Of a stretch of 64,000 nucleotides of DNA, positions 36,786 to 48,341 are shown in pieces. Positions within the stretch are counted from its first letter, which is position 1; each line of letters begins with the position of its first letter. Source of the DNA: Melampsora larici-populina 98AG31 (Eukaryota > Basidiomycota > Pucciniomycetes > Pucciniales > Melampsoraceae); NCBI RefSeq assembly GCF_000204055.1, contig NW_006768825.1, positions 408,776-472,775 of the forward strand, written 5' to 3'. Both the position numbers and the translations under genes were made by a program. The notes below the pieces were generated by a model that saw nothing but the letters and a program-made list of their open reading frames with translations, had not been told where the DNA came from and did no database searches.

Positions 36786-38283
36786 TACGGAAGCCGTGAC
36801 GTGAAGTGACCGCCACGGTTTTTTCAAAACTTCGGTTTTCGGTTTTTGGTTTTCAGATTTCAGATTTTCGACTTTTCAGTCTTTTTTGAATTTCTGATCT
36901 CCTACGGAAGCCCAAACTTATTCAATCGCCTCAAAGATCAAGTTTGTTTCGACTCATTGGAAGACCCGATCGAACATCTCGAACACTATTGACGCCATCA
37001 ATCACCACCTCAGCTGAAAGGCTTCCTTCAAATCTACAGCCCGTTGGCTTTCATATCTCAAACTCATCCACAACCTCCACAGATGAGTTCAGTTTCCATT
37101 CTCTTTTAGACCAAATGAGAAACTGAACCATAGCTTTGATCTTCATATTGATTGTAAAAGATGGGAGGTGCATTTTCACTTCTTAAGCACCTTCAGTATG
37201 TCTGTTGACTTAAACGTTCATTGGCAAAAAAAGCATAGGATGAGTCGTCATCACTCGAGAATGCTTTATTAGAGCTATCTAGCCTTATCTAGCCTCGTGT
37301 ATACTACGATCTATGTAACCAAGTTGTGAATTTGTCATTTAATAGTGATCAACGCATACTCTTTGAGCTCTTCATCTTGACAATAAGGACCATGAGACTA
37401 TTGATCTTCACCAAGAAGATCAGAAAGAAGTATTTCCAGAAAGGAGTATTTGGAACCATACTGACACAAACCATTCAAGCAAACATAGGACGAGCTTGTT
37501 AGTTGCAGACCCTTAACAAGATACACCGACTCAAGATTAATGACATTGCAATAAACATGAAAACAAGCGATTGAGAAAGGCAAAAAAGCGAGGTGAAACT
37601 TTCAAATAATCTATCATCAAGCTAATATACATGATTAGTCTCAATTTTGTAGGTTCAAGCTTTGGAACCGAATAGCCTCGAGAGGAAGAAAAGCAACATT
37701 TTTCACCGCGTAAAAAATCAATTCAATAATCTCACCGTTGAACGTAAACAACCCGATCAATTCTGAGTTTACTCCCACCGCCTAACCAGCTGGACACGTT
37801 CCCACTGATATGAATAGTTTTTGTGTAGATTTGATCACCAACGGAGTTGATGAGATTGAACATTTACCAGGATGTCATCATCATGGACTGGTTGCTCTTG
37901 AAAAAGAAGCAATTCGCCATCGTCTTTGAATTGATCGAGTGAAATCTGCGTTTGGTGATTGTTAGTCTTGATGACTGGCCGGGTACTTTTTGAAGGTTGA
38001 AATTCAACAAGTTGTTTGTGGGAATTGTCAACAATAGAAATGTGGTCATCGTCATAGACTTCTCACAAATGTGCAAGGCAAGGGGCACTTTTAGACTGCA
38101 AAAATGACAGTGTCTTTGCTAAGGGCAACGTAGTGTAGTGTTATTAATGCAGGGGCTTGAGGCAAATGCATGTTTGGAAATCAAAAAGACTGAAAAGTCA
38201 AAAATCTGAAAACTGAAAACCGAAAACTGAAAACCGAAGTTTTGTAAAAACCGTGGCGGTCACTTCACGTCACGGCTTCCGTA
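36786..38283. mobile_element. Non-autonomous DNA transposon with about 100 bp TIRs
   Basis: A 1498 bp element bounded by near-identical inverted repeats of about 100 bp. The left arm starts TACGGAAGCCGTGACGTGAA at 36786 and runs to about 36890. The right arm is its reverse complement, ending CTTCCGTA at 38283 and beginning near 38185. Both arms share the GACCGCCACGG block and a T-rich tract with GGTTTTC repeats. The outermost TA on both sides may be a TA target duplication. No transposase is visible inside, so it must be mobilised in trans if at all. The superfamily is not certain; a TA target would fit Tc1/mariner-type elements. Confidence 0.85.
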
Positions 38284-41200
38284 TGCATGGGTGGCTTTGA
38301 ATCTTGAAACATACAAATTCCCAAACATCGTCACATTTTGATCAAATATGTTGATGAGAACATATGATGTACACCTTTGACGATGATCAGTGAGCAAGAT
38401 TTGGTAAATATTACTGAAACGGTAAACCCAATGAGAATAGTTTGAGATCACAATATTAGTCAAGCTGTTGATTCATCTGACCAAGTCAGATTTTCAAAAC
38501 CCTATTTGAGATTTTGAGTGGTCAAGAGTATCTTCAACCTATTCAATTTTGGACTCACAAAACACCAGAATTCAACGGTCATCATATGTCTTGTGGTTTG
38601 TTGGGTTGTGATACATCAAGCGTTCTCAATAGAGACTAATCAACAAGCATCATCATAACTAAACAATCACAAGGAGCCCGAATGACAAATAAGATCGATC
38701 GAAGTACATGACAGAACAGATGGTTTTGACCTCTTGAGCAAAAATAAAAATGGAAAATAGTACTGGCCACAAGCTGGAAGATTATTCCTGTGCAAAAATA
38801 CAATTCAATCAAGATCATACGTGTTGCCCAAATGCTGTGATTTGAGCCTTTGACATACACTCATTGATTCACTTCATTACCTCAAAAAAATACCAAGTTA
38901 CATCCCAACAATGCAGAATGCACCAAGGTTCTCGCATCACGGTTGAACAAAAAAATATCTAAAACTGAATTCGGTTTCATATGAAATTCACAACAAAACA
39001 AAAAAAGTTTACAAAAAAAGCGTTCGGAGAGTATAAGAAACATCCTCGAAAAAGAAGATGTAACAACTCCTCACATCCAAGACCCCATTTGAAAAAAAAA
39101 ACTTTCCAATAATCCCAAGATCTCAATCAAACTAATCGATCAAATCAATCCTAAGAAAAAAAAACGTTTTCCAAAACCAAAACACTCAGGAACGAGCAAC
39201 GTAACTCTAGAATCATTCCCCTAAGGGATTTCATCCTCCTGTCATTTTGTTTTCATCAAGTTTTATCTAGTACATTGATTTTCACTTTCGTCGTCATGAT
39301 GATCATTAGTTTCTTGTGGTTTTGATTTTCCTTAATCAGTTAATGCCTCATGTGCATAACTTTTTGGGTGGTCCTAGTGAGTTTTTCGTCATGACGCGTG
39401 AATAAGAAAGATGTAAAATAGTCCAATGATAGGATCAAAATCCGAATATAAACTTCAAATGATTTATCAAGGAAATCTAAAGACAAAGCAAAAAGAGATA
39501 TTCAGTAACCCGGATTTCAATTCGTAAATGGAACAGAATCGCCAGAAAGCAAAAGAACGACATTACAATTTTAATCATCATACCGGCGAGCTCCAAGACC
39601 ATCGAACAAAAAACCGTATCCTCCCTTCGATCGTAGCACCACACACACACATACACAGAGACACACATCCATCCAAGAAGAAACGAGTTCTGAATCCACT
39701 TTTATGATCTTTATGATCAAGAAAGACAAAAAGTGGACACAAAAAACAAAAAAAAAGGCTCCTAGAAAGCCTCCATAGCAGTTTTACATAGATTCATCTG
39801 ATTGATTCCCAAACAGGAAGAAGAAGGAAAAAGTATTGGCTAGTGACCTTTATCTCGTACTCTCTTTCACCTTCTTTCGATTAGTCACCTGTCGTAGTAA
39901 TCCCACCGAGTTCCAATCATATATGATCAATGGCTTCGACAGCGTCTCCTTAGAAACGGACTCATCATTCCGACTCCGCGCAAGGTTATAAGAGAATGAC
40001 AACTGAGGGTCTGATGTTCGGATCAACTAACATCTCTAGCACCTCAACCATGCCACCCGTGATCACTCGCGTTCCAAGTACTTGAGCCGAGATCATCGAT
40101 AGTCTCATGAAGTAGATGTGAACCATGAATAAACAGATCAAGCGAAGGATGTAGAAAGAAGACAAGCAGCCTTAATCCCAGAGAGTGAGCTTATCGGAAT
40201 CTGTTTCACATCAGCACTTATGATGCCACCATCTACTCAAGACTCTTGGAATTTCGAATGACCACTGATAGATGATGATGAAAGCACATTGTCGAGCGAG
40301 GATATATATCAAGACCGGCCCAGCGTGAAAACAATTTAGCAAGAGTCAGTCCTAGTCTTAAGCTAGCCATAGCGGGATATAGACCCTTTGATCAATCGTA
40401 TGATTCAAAATCAGTGGTTTCCCACAACAAATCACAATCAAAAGAAGGATAATCGAGAGCATAGAGATGAAAGGTATGACCAAGCAATAAACTTTTGTTC
40501 GTCTTTCTGTACCAGATGAATCCATGAAAACGCCGATGCAAGAAACCGACAAAGCTTCATTCAAGCTTACAGGTCCAAGAAAAGAGGTGAAGAAGGAACT
40601 GAATCATTCGACACTTTCGATTCGGCCAACAACTGAAATCAACTTCGGGTCGCAAGAACTTAGGGTTAGATGCAGAATCTTGCAATCATCGAACCAGTTC
40701 GAAGCGTCAGGAGCTGATCAGTTTCAGATTGACCAATTCCGTCATTCACTATACGACATGCAGCCGAATCAGCTAAACTCTGGGGGTGGAACCGTTCTTC
40801 AGTCCGGATGTGTGCTCGAGTAATGTGTGGGTGTGGTGTGCGTCTCAGTTCGGATAAAGCTCTCGTTCTAGGCTGTCGTTTTTCAAGGACCAGGCAGTCG
40901 ATCGAGTGAAGAGGAGAGGCGTTGAATCAGACAAGTTATGATTGATCAGGATTCAATGGACATTCGAAACGCGTACCTTGAAGCAAATCTGAGATGATGC
41001 GATGTGCATCGATCACCCTTTCAGGCACCATGATAAGATTGCTTGAAAAGGATAGTGAAAACGATTCAAGGAAACGTAGATCGAACAAAGGAGAAACAAG
41101 AGTCATCATCAAAAGTCGTAAGATTTTTGGAGTCGAAACACTTCACTCACCATGTAGCCGAACGGGGATCTCGAGAGATTGAAATGACTTCAGAAGGTGA

Positions 41201-41547
41201 AGTGAGTAGAAATATGGTCGAAGTGGTTTATAGTGAGCGAAGTGATGATGACCGAAGTTGATTGGTAAAGTGGTTGCTCAAAACAAATTCAGCTTTAAAT
41301 TTGGTCGCGTTGGCTGAGTGGTGGCTGATCAGCCTACATACAGCTACATGTAACATACAACACATATTACATAACATAAACATACCACATACTGTCAAAG
41401 CCATAGCCTGGAGATGGCTGATGCGTAACATGGGATGAAAAAGGTTTGTTTGCCAAGCTTCATGAGGTTACCAATGAACGTTTCTTTACCTTGAACCACA
41501 AATCATCGGAAACCTGCAAGAAATAATAAATTATTAAAAAGTTAACC
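38284..41547. other. Gene-poor region
   Basis: More than 3 kb without a supported gene. AT-rich with A-runs near 38980-39170, a CA-rich stretch near 39642-39670 and a frame at 40524-40823 (plus) with no family or splice partners. The segment after 41300 contains simple ACATA-like sequence (41335-41400) and then the BUD13 promoter. Confidence 0.4.
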
Positions 41548-42814
41548 ATGGACTTGAAAGCCTACCTCGCTTCCAAATATATGTCAGGTCCGAAAGCCGA
41601 AGCTATCTTATCATCTGTTGCATCAGAAAGCTCAACACGAAAGAAACGTAAAAAGAAAACTCACGATCCGAGTAATCTAACAAGTCAAACTTCATCGGGG
41701 CTTATTTTGAAAGATGAAGATGAATCATGTTGGAAGAATGAGGTGGAAGAAGAAGAGAATGAACCAGGTGAGAAGATCATCTTCCAAAAGATCATCAAAT
41801 TATAACTTGAGACTAAACTGAGATTGGAAACCCGTTTTTTCACATATAGTGATCGAAACGATTGCAAAGTTTAAAGGAAAATCGAATAATGAATCAAAAT
41901 GGACAGTCATCAAACCTTCAGAGGAGACCAATGAAGAAAACATAGCAGAAGATGAACAACCTCAAATAGTTGAAGAAGTTACAACTGGAGTCACAGGAGG
42001 ATTACAAACAGCTGATCAAATCAAATCTCATCTTAAATCACAGAAAATGAAACAAAAAATAAGAGAAAGTCAAAGAGCAGCAGAAGAAGATGTAGAAGAA
42101 GAAACGGTTTATCGTGATTCATCAGGTAAAAAGATTGATACCAAACAACTTCGAGCTGAGGAAAAAAGAAGGCAAGCTAAAGATTTAGAAAAGGCTATGA
42201 GAAAGATGGAGTGGGGAAAAGGTTTGGTACAAAGGGATGGTAAGAAAGCTGATGCCGATGAATTGAGTAAGATAGCTGCTCAACCTTTTGCAAGGTAAGT
42301 TGTTCATGAGATTATGCCCTTCCTTTAGTTTTCGAGTCCTACACTGATTATTTTTGGAATATCTCATAGAACGATTAACGATCAAGAGATGAATCAAGAG
42401 ATGAAGGGTGTTCAACGCTGGAATGATCCTGCAGCTGGTTTCTTGACTGTGAGTGATCTGGATTTTCATTCATTTCTACTTTGATTCTTGACCTCCGAGT
42501 AAATTTTAAACCTTGATGTGAACATAGAAACCATCCAAATCGACCTCCAAGCCAACCCGACCTAAATACAATGGTCCACCACCACCGCCTAATCGATATG
42601 GAATTCCTCCGGGTTATAGATGGGATGGAGTAGACCGTTCAAATGGATTTGAGAAAAAACTCTTTGCAACTGGAAATGATAAAAAACGAGTTGAGTATGA
42701 TATTCCCAGGGTTTCATTCTCGATCACTACTATTTGTTTCACTGATCATGAACTACTTTTTTGGGATCTTAGACTAAAGCAGAAGCTTATAGTTACTCTG
42801 TGGATGATATGTAA
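41548..42814 (+). CDS. BUD13: Pre-mRNA-splicing factor BUD13/CWC26
   Basis: Subunit of the RES (retention and splicing) complex of the spliceosome, with Snu17 and Pml1. Five exons: 41548-41767, 41850-42294, 42370-42448, 42528-42689, 42773-42814, giving 315 aa. The start [14 protein letters not shown] is the family N-terminus. The middle is charged and helical. The conserved C-terminal part shows [53 protein letters not shown] and [11 protein letters not shown], ending YSYSVDDM. All splice junctions keep frame. Shorter than the human protein, similar to fungal members. Confidence 0.95.
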
Positions 42815-44326
42815 ATCAATGACTCGCAAATCTCACCCAAATCTCATCATCTTTTGTTTCTTTTGATCTTCCGTCCTGATAGTGTTGTAACTGGAACAAT
42901 TGTGTAGAATTCTAAATCTTTTTCTTCCTACATTGTGCAAAACTCATTTGAACCTATGTCACAATTTCATTACTGATTTGCATAATTTCATCAAATTTAC
43001 GATGTCATAATCACTTGACCAGATGCAATCCTGACACCCCCACCCAAGGGCATTTATCAACTCACACAGAGTTTGGTTGTTAGTCTTGCTTGATGAGCTT
43101 CCCGTAAGAAGAAAACAAAGCTGCCTATATATAATCTTCCACAACCTACCAAGCTCCATGATCAGATTTTTCTTCACCTTTATATCCCCCGTGAAGAAAG
43201 ACGATGACACCAAATATGATATTGAATAGAGCTAAACCTTTCTTCCACCTTTGGCTCTTGCTCTTTGCTCAAGCTGAAACCACTACTACTTGCTCTTCTC
43301 TATCAAGCACTGCTGGCGCCTTGGATTTTACAATCCGAGGCATCTTTGTTGGCAGTGAAGACAACTTTCTGCATTGTTCAAGAAAATGATCTCAACACAT
43401 TCAGGTATAGAACTTTCAGTTTGGACATAATGTGATATTATCCCTCAAAAATCCAAAGATGGAACATCAACCAATTTGACTGGAAAAAGATAGCCATACA
43501 AAAGAGTACAAAAGCATACTGTAGCCAAGATGAAGAAATATGATCTTGACTAAATTCAAGTTTTAAATGAGGCTCCATTGTGGTCAGGCTACGCAGAGAT
43601 GTAAGAAAGACACAACAGCAATCACATGATGAAGCTCCAAACTCTCAACCGCCATTCACAAAAATATCATCAGCCAAGGTCTGCTTACAAACTTTATGAT
43701 CATCACCCTGATTATCATCCATGCCGAGAGGATGAGATACATAAAAAGTACCCGGTGTGGGCGGAGCATCACGCCGTCATCGCGTTAAATTTAAGGGTTT
43801 GTCGTACAACTTTTTTGTTGACTCAGACTTGCTGAAGGCGGGACATCTTGAAATGGGATTAAAGTAAAACTTAAGTACTATAATACTTAGTAAGATACTA
43901 AAACGAGTAAGAGAAAGATTTGGGAGAGAATCCTGGGCTGAGAGCCTAGGGTTAAATTCTTTGTTAAGTTTACTGTTGCCTGGGAATTTGGCCATACATA
44001 TATATCCTCGTATATTGCTGCTTGCACAATGCAACTCAATTAAGACCCTGCCGATGTCGCACGAGGAAATGATATTTAAGTACATCGTCATGTTTGACAG
44101 CTGGCTGCAATATGTACCTTGCTATACTCACTTGGCTCGATGGATCTCTTGCTACGTATGTGAAATTTCTATTTATGTACCTTTCAGTCAGTATACAATC
44201 CGGATATCTCTTCAAGTAGCTTCAAGTCCCTGATCCTTTCTTCAAACGCCAATTCCTCGTCCTTCAAATCCTTCTTACTTTTCCAATTACAATTGTTTTC
44301 GTACCCACATTCCAGCTCTTGTCATC
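42815..44326. other. Intergenic with one possible secreted peptide
   Basis: Holds the BUD13 3' region and the promoter of the next secreted gene. A plus-strand frame at 43204-43389 could encode a 61 aa peptide with a signal-like segment (MILNRAKPFFHLWLLLFAQA), preceded by TATA-like sequence near 43125 and 43182. Without supporting splice signals or homologues it is only a candidate. Nothing else is evident. Confidence 0.35.
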
Positions 44327-45238
44327 ATGAGATTGTTGTTTCTTCTTGGATTCCTCTTACAAGCGTTAGGTGTGATGGGTTATCCCAAATCCGTCGATCA
44401 ACTCGAAGGACGTGATTTGACTGGCTTTGAATCGAACCGCCCGAACAAACTTTCCAAGCGCACGTTATCGACAACCAAAAACTCCGTATTTTGTCCTGCT
44501 GCAGGTCCCGACGGCACTAGATTTGATTTGAAAGATTACAACAAGTTAGTCACTATCAACTCTTTTTCATTTTAAAAGATATCCTCTTTGCTTTATCAAT
44601 CTTATCGATTGACTCGTATCCATTGTTGGAACCTTGATTAGATGCATGACTGCTTTGATCTCACGCCATGTCCCATGTGCTTACTTCAAGGATATAGTTG
44701 TGAGTAGGGTGTTTGATGAGCAAACCGCGAGGCTAGGTCTTATAGAGTTGACTGGCTGATTGACTCATCTCGTACAGATGTTTGTCGAAACGGAGTCCGG
44801 TGAAAACGCCGTGTTTGAGGAGTGAGTCTCTATGTGACAAGTCGAACTAATTTTCCTAGAGTTCAAATATGAAAATGTTTATATTCATTTGTTCTTTCAG
44901 CGCCTCACCCAGTGTCGTTAGACACATAATGGACGTCAGGCTCAATGATGAATGTCTGGTTGATAACCCAGTCAAGCCTGTAAGTCATACGTCTCTCTCC
45001 TGCAAATCAGAATTGAACCCTAACTAGCTTTAACAACACTACCAATTGATAGAGGAGCAACCTACCAGACCCACCATCCGCGGATCTTGGTAAATCAATC
45101 CAGGTACTGTTTTATGATAATGATACCCCTAGCAAGCAAGTCATCACGTGTACAGTGGGTAAACCCGAGTACGTGTTCCGACCTGCCCTGCAAAATCAAA
45201 TTTCACCTTTCGGGTCAATGTCGGGGCACTCAATTTGA
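44327..45238 (+). CDS. Small secreted protein, 3' end replaced by a MITE
   Basis: Five exons: 44327-44544, 44642-44699, 44778-44821, 44901-44979, 45053-45238, giving 194 aa; intron phases 2, 0, 2, 0. The N-terminus is a signal peptide (MRLLFLLGFLLQALGVMG), then a pro-like segment ending LSKR, a probable kexin site, before the mature part with Cys at VFCPAAG, KCMTAL, VPCAYF, DECLV. The last exon enters a 466 bp MITE right after the codons for QVITC, so the final 28 or so codons are transposon sequence. Skipping the MITE, the host sequence past it would stay open for about 18 more codons before a stop. It shares its intron-phase order with the gene at 46578, suggesting old duplicates. Function unknown. 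Confidence 0.7.
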
Positions 45239-45618
45239 ATGTTTGAGACTGGCACCCAGACCATTGAAAAGGCATTGCTTTGATGAATCTAGGAATATGG
45301 TTTTGGAGACCAAAAATATGATTTTACTCTTTTAGAGGTTTGGATTTTCGGACCTAGGCCTCGATTAGGTACCTATCTAGCTACTTAGCGGCGCACTAGG
45401 CCTATAATTTAATGAATATGGCTGCTCAAGTGGCAAATAACAACCAAATTTGCTTTTTTTTTAAAAAAAACCAAAAGTTTTGCAGCCTAACACCACCCCT
45501 CAACCTTACTCTCCCGCCAAAAAAAGCAGAAAAAATGGCAAAAATTTCTCAAAAATTTCGGACCCAAACCTCTATGCGGACTGGCTTGGAACACGTATGT
45601 ACTCGGGTTTACCCACTG
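45153..45618. mobile_element. 466 bp MITE with TA target duplication
   Basis: Inverted ends starting CAGTGGGTAAACCCGAGTAC; the right end differs by a 4 bp ATAC insertion before GTGTTCC. TA dinucleotides at 45151-45152 and 45619-45620 flank it, as in Tc1/mariner-derived MITEs. The interior has no coding capacity. It sits in the last exon of the secreted gene at 44327. Confidence 0.82.
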
Positions 45619-45620
45619 TA

Positions 45621-46345
45621 CCCCCGAGGATGATGATTGGGCGCGCCAGGCTGTACAGGGTAACGCTTAATCTCAACAACTGTGTCCCAGCATTTTGTTT
45701 CGTTTCATTCAAGTCAAATTCATAAGCATACTCTGTGTTTCAACGATTACAAACGATCTACATGTTATCACAGCATGCATAATTGAGCCCAGGTCAATAA
45801 ATTGTCAGCATGGAAAATGCCATCTTAGAGAGTCTTAGCCTCGATCCTTATAGGAACTTCCACTATCATCAGTGAATTACATGATATCAAGCAAATACAA
45901 TCACGAGTTGTTCTATCGCTGCTTTCTTACCACAGAGTACGGCTTCGATGTCGTTAACTTTTAGTTTTGCCAGGTCTGGTCAAGGACTAGAGAAGTATCT
46001 TATGTCGGAGTGCCTTGACACAAATTCTGCTTGAAACCGCTACATGAATGATATGGAGCGCTGAAGAGCGGGCATGTCAGTGCAGTCAGTGCAGTCAAAC
46101 GACTCGATTAAGATTTATGCACCCCTCTGGTGTTTGTACATAAAAGATTTTGATTATTCGACATCGTGATGAAGGATTCACCTTGCAATCGCGCGGATAG
46201 ATATGTACCCGTAGAGCGGCATATATGTGTTCATGGTGCGTTGTGAAGTCATCACAGACCTGAGTCCACCCTGCTGGTCATCATGATCGAGGAAGGTACA
46301 TACATGGGTGTCTCGAATACTCACGACATCTCTTGTAAGTGAATT
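45621..46345. other. Intergenic
   Basis: Between the MITE and the hairpin element. It begins with host sequence that probably was the original 3' end of the secreted gene, and has a small GTGCAGTCA duplication near 46080. No gene is seen. Confidence 0.4.
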
Positions 46346-46439
46346 GTACTGTCGTTCTCGAAGAGCTTGTCCGAGTTTTCCCGCAAAACTCGAGCAATTT
46401 GGCGGGAAAACTTGGAAAAGCTTTTCGAGAAGACAGTAC
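46346..46439. repeat. Long imperfect hairpin (fold-back element)
   Basis: A 94 bp near-palindrome from GTACTGTC at 46346 to GACAGTAC at 46439. The arms share TTCTCGAA, AGCTT, TCC and AGTTTTCCCGC with a few mismatches around an AT-rich loop, inside which CGAGTTTT and AAAACTCG can also pair. It lies about 40 bp upstream of the TATA-like GTATAAAACG (46479) of the next secreted gene. Confidence 0.75.
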
Positions 46440-46577
46440 TTTTCCCTGGCTTCGGTCGCGTCTGACACCTTGCGATGTAGTATAAAACGGTGCCCTCTTA
46501 CCAGCTGATATTCCTCCCATGAGCCGAATATAACCCCTTACAAATCTATGCTCAATTGTCCATCTTTATCACAAAAC

Positions 46578-47462
46578 ATGAATAACTTCTTAGCACTTAT
46601 AGTTCTTTGTCAGTTCTTCATCTCTGGTCAAGCAAACACAGATGGCCGAGTATCGGTGCGATCCTTCGCATCTGAGGAGGCTCGCCAACCTACTATTCTT
46701 GAAAAAAGACAGACGGCGAATATGACCTGCCATATCAGCGATGATGTTGAATCAGCAACAGGCAATGCGGCAGATTGCTTCGCGTCAGTTTTCCTTTCTC
46801 TATTTAGCTAGAAACTTACATTCACCGGCATTCCTATACTGAAGCGATCAATTCTAACTTTGATCAACGCATTTGCCGACCGTGTTTACACAGTGCTATA
46901 GATTACTTGTATACTGCCCCAGCTCCTCGACCAGGCTGCGTCATTTGTCGCACTTGTACAGTGAGTTCATTACACACCATCCATCTGCCCATGGGTTCAA
47001 CGCGCTGAATCATGGGTTTCTCAACAGATCAAGCCTCTCGATGGCTCTGAAAACCCGGTGGGGGGTATCAATGGGTATGTAGTATTGGTGACAAGTATAT
47101 ATGTACATTGAAGCATCTCTAACAAAGTGGTTTGTTTTACAGGAATGCTCCTAGCATCGCGCAGGCTTCGATTAACGCAGCATATGACAATAGGTTCAGT
47201 CAAGTAATATTCTCGCCCCCCCAACCAGATTGCGTAAATTACGTGCTCCCCGCTGGTATTGTATGTCAGGATTCTAATTTTTTTCAATCACGGCGTGATG
47301 CTCAACTGATCTTCAAACATTTTGTTACAGAACTTGGGCCCACTCCCGCCTGGCGGCACTTTGTTTGCACCTTATCTTCTTGGATATCTAGACGGCCAAG
47401 GTGATTCTCCTCAGGCTTGTAGCGCAGAATTGGACCAGGAGATTCAGGCACATGGGGGTTGA
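46578..47462 (+). CDS. Small secreted protein with kexin site
   Basis: Five exons: 46578-46783, 46894-46960, 47028-47074, 47143-47260, 47331-47462, giving 189 aa; intron phases 2, 0, 2, 0. Start at the ATG giving the signal peptide MNNFLALIVLCQFFISGQA; an in-frame ATG at 46548 would place polar residues first. A dibasic site (ILEKR-Q) at about residues 42-46 suggests removal of a pro-segment. The mature part has Cys at NMTCHI, AADCFA, PGCVICRTC, PDCVNY and QACSAEL, and ends EIQAHGG. A TATA-like box is about 95 bp upstream. The layout parallels the gene at 44327. No family is recognised; effector-type candidate by inference. Confidence 0.75.
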
Positions 47463-48057
47463 AGTCGGTTGAGGATTTAAAGCTCCATCATGCAATTGCT
47501 GCTATACTTTCTGATTTACCTCTGTGTAAGCTGCCCCAAATGAAAATTGAACAAGGGTCTCATGTCGTTCAAATGATACTTGTTCAATCCTTTTAAATTT
47601 CATTATGCGTGTTAAGAGGCTTGTAGTGTAATCGCAACACCATCAATGGGTCAAAGGCTAAACAAATCCAAGTGATCACACGCCTTTTGATTGCAATTGT
47701 AAATGTAAAAGGGGTTTTACATTCCTGCATTGAGATCCAACTTTTTTCATCATTTCTGGTTCTTGCCATGCTTATCGAATATGGGAAAAAGGCCTGATGA
47801 GACAGGTGAGGAAGACCGAACTGCAGTAATTATATAGCTTCTGATCGAGGATAATGTTGAACTTATACAATCCACCTTTACCCCAAGGTGGAGACCAATA
47901 ATCATTCGAATAAAATATATGCAAACGATTCACTACATGATACAAATGATGAGATCCTCTTTGAAAAACAAAGAAAGCACAAGTCGATTCTTATGTTATG
48001 GGGCTCTTCTTTTTGATGGTGTCTATTGTACTCAATGTCTACTTTGTCAAGTTTGTC
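47463..48057. other. Intergenic
   Basis: 3' region of the secreted gene and unassigned sequence. A repeated phrase (AACAAGGGTCTCATGTC...TGTTCAATCC area, 47550-47600) is not part of any recognised repeat. No gene is seen. Confidence 0.35.
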
Positions 48058-48260
48058 TCATACTACTAAACTCCCTCAACTATCTTGAACCGTTCCGAAG
48101 CCTCATCATATCCAAACCACACAGCGTTGTACCCGATACAGTGACAGGCTCCATGAATGACTATAGTATTGATGGTCCTGAAACCTCTTCCTCGGGTCTG
48201 GTGTACAATGTGCTCAGAACCATAAAAAAATCCAGCTTCCAAACCTTTTTGAAATCTACT
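48058..48260 (+). pseudogene. Degenerate inverted copy of part of the ING gene
   Basis: On the plus strand this stretch resembles about 200 bp of the large ING exon (49260-49080 on the minus strand). Shared landmarks in order are CTACTAAA.CCCTC, ACTATC, ATATCCAAAC, CCATGAATG.CTA.AGTATTG, CCTGAA.CCTCTTCCTC and TCTGGTG. The copy is diverged, has no conserved frame, no ING helices and no PHD finger. It lies just beyond the 3' end of the intact gene in the opposite orientation. Confidence 0.75.
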
Positions 48261-48341
48261 CCCACTACATTTCTTTACCTCAAACATCCTGAATTAGCAA
48301 ACTGAAAACATCGAAATCTCGATCTTTTACAAATTCCTCAT

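Noticed and set aside
40524..40823. 99-codon plus-strand frame in a gene-poor region
   Set aside because: No family resemblance, splice partners or promoter; length is compatible with chance.
41308..41330. tRNA-like A box (TGGCTGAGTGG) as in Leu/Ser tRNA genes
   Set aside because: No B box or acceptor stem follows; the next sequence is simple ACATA-rich repeat.
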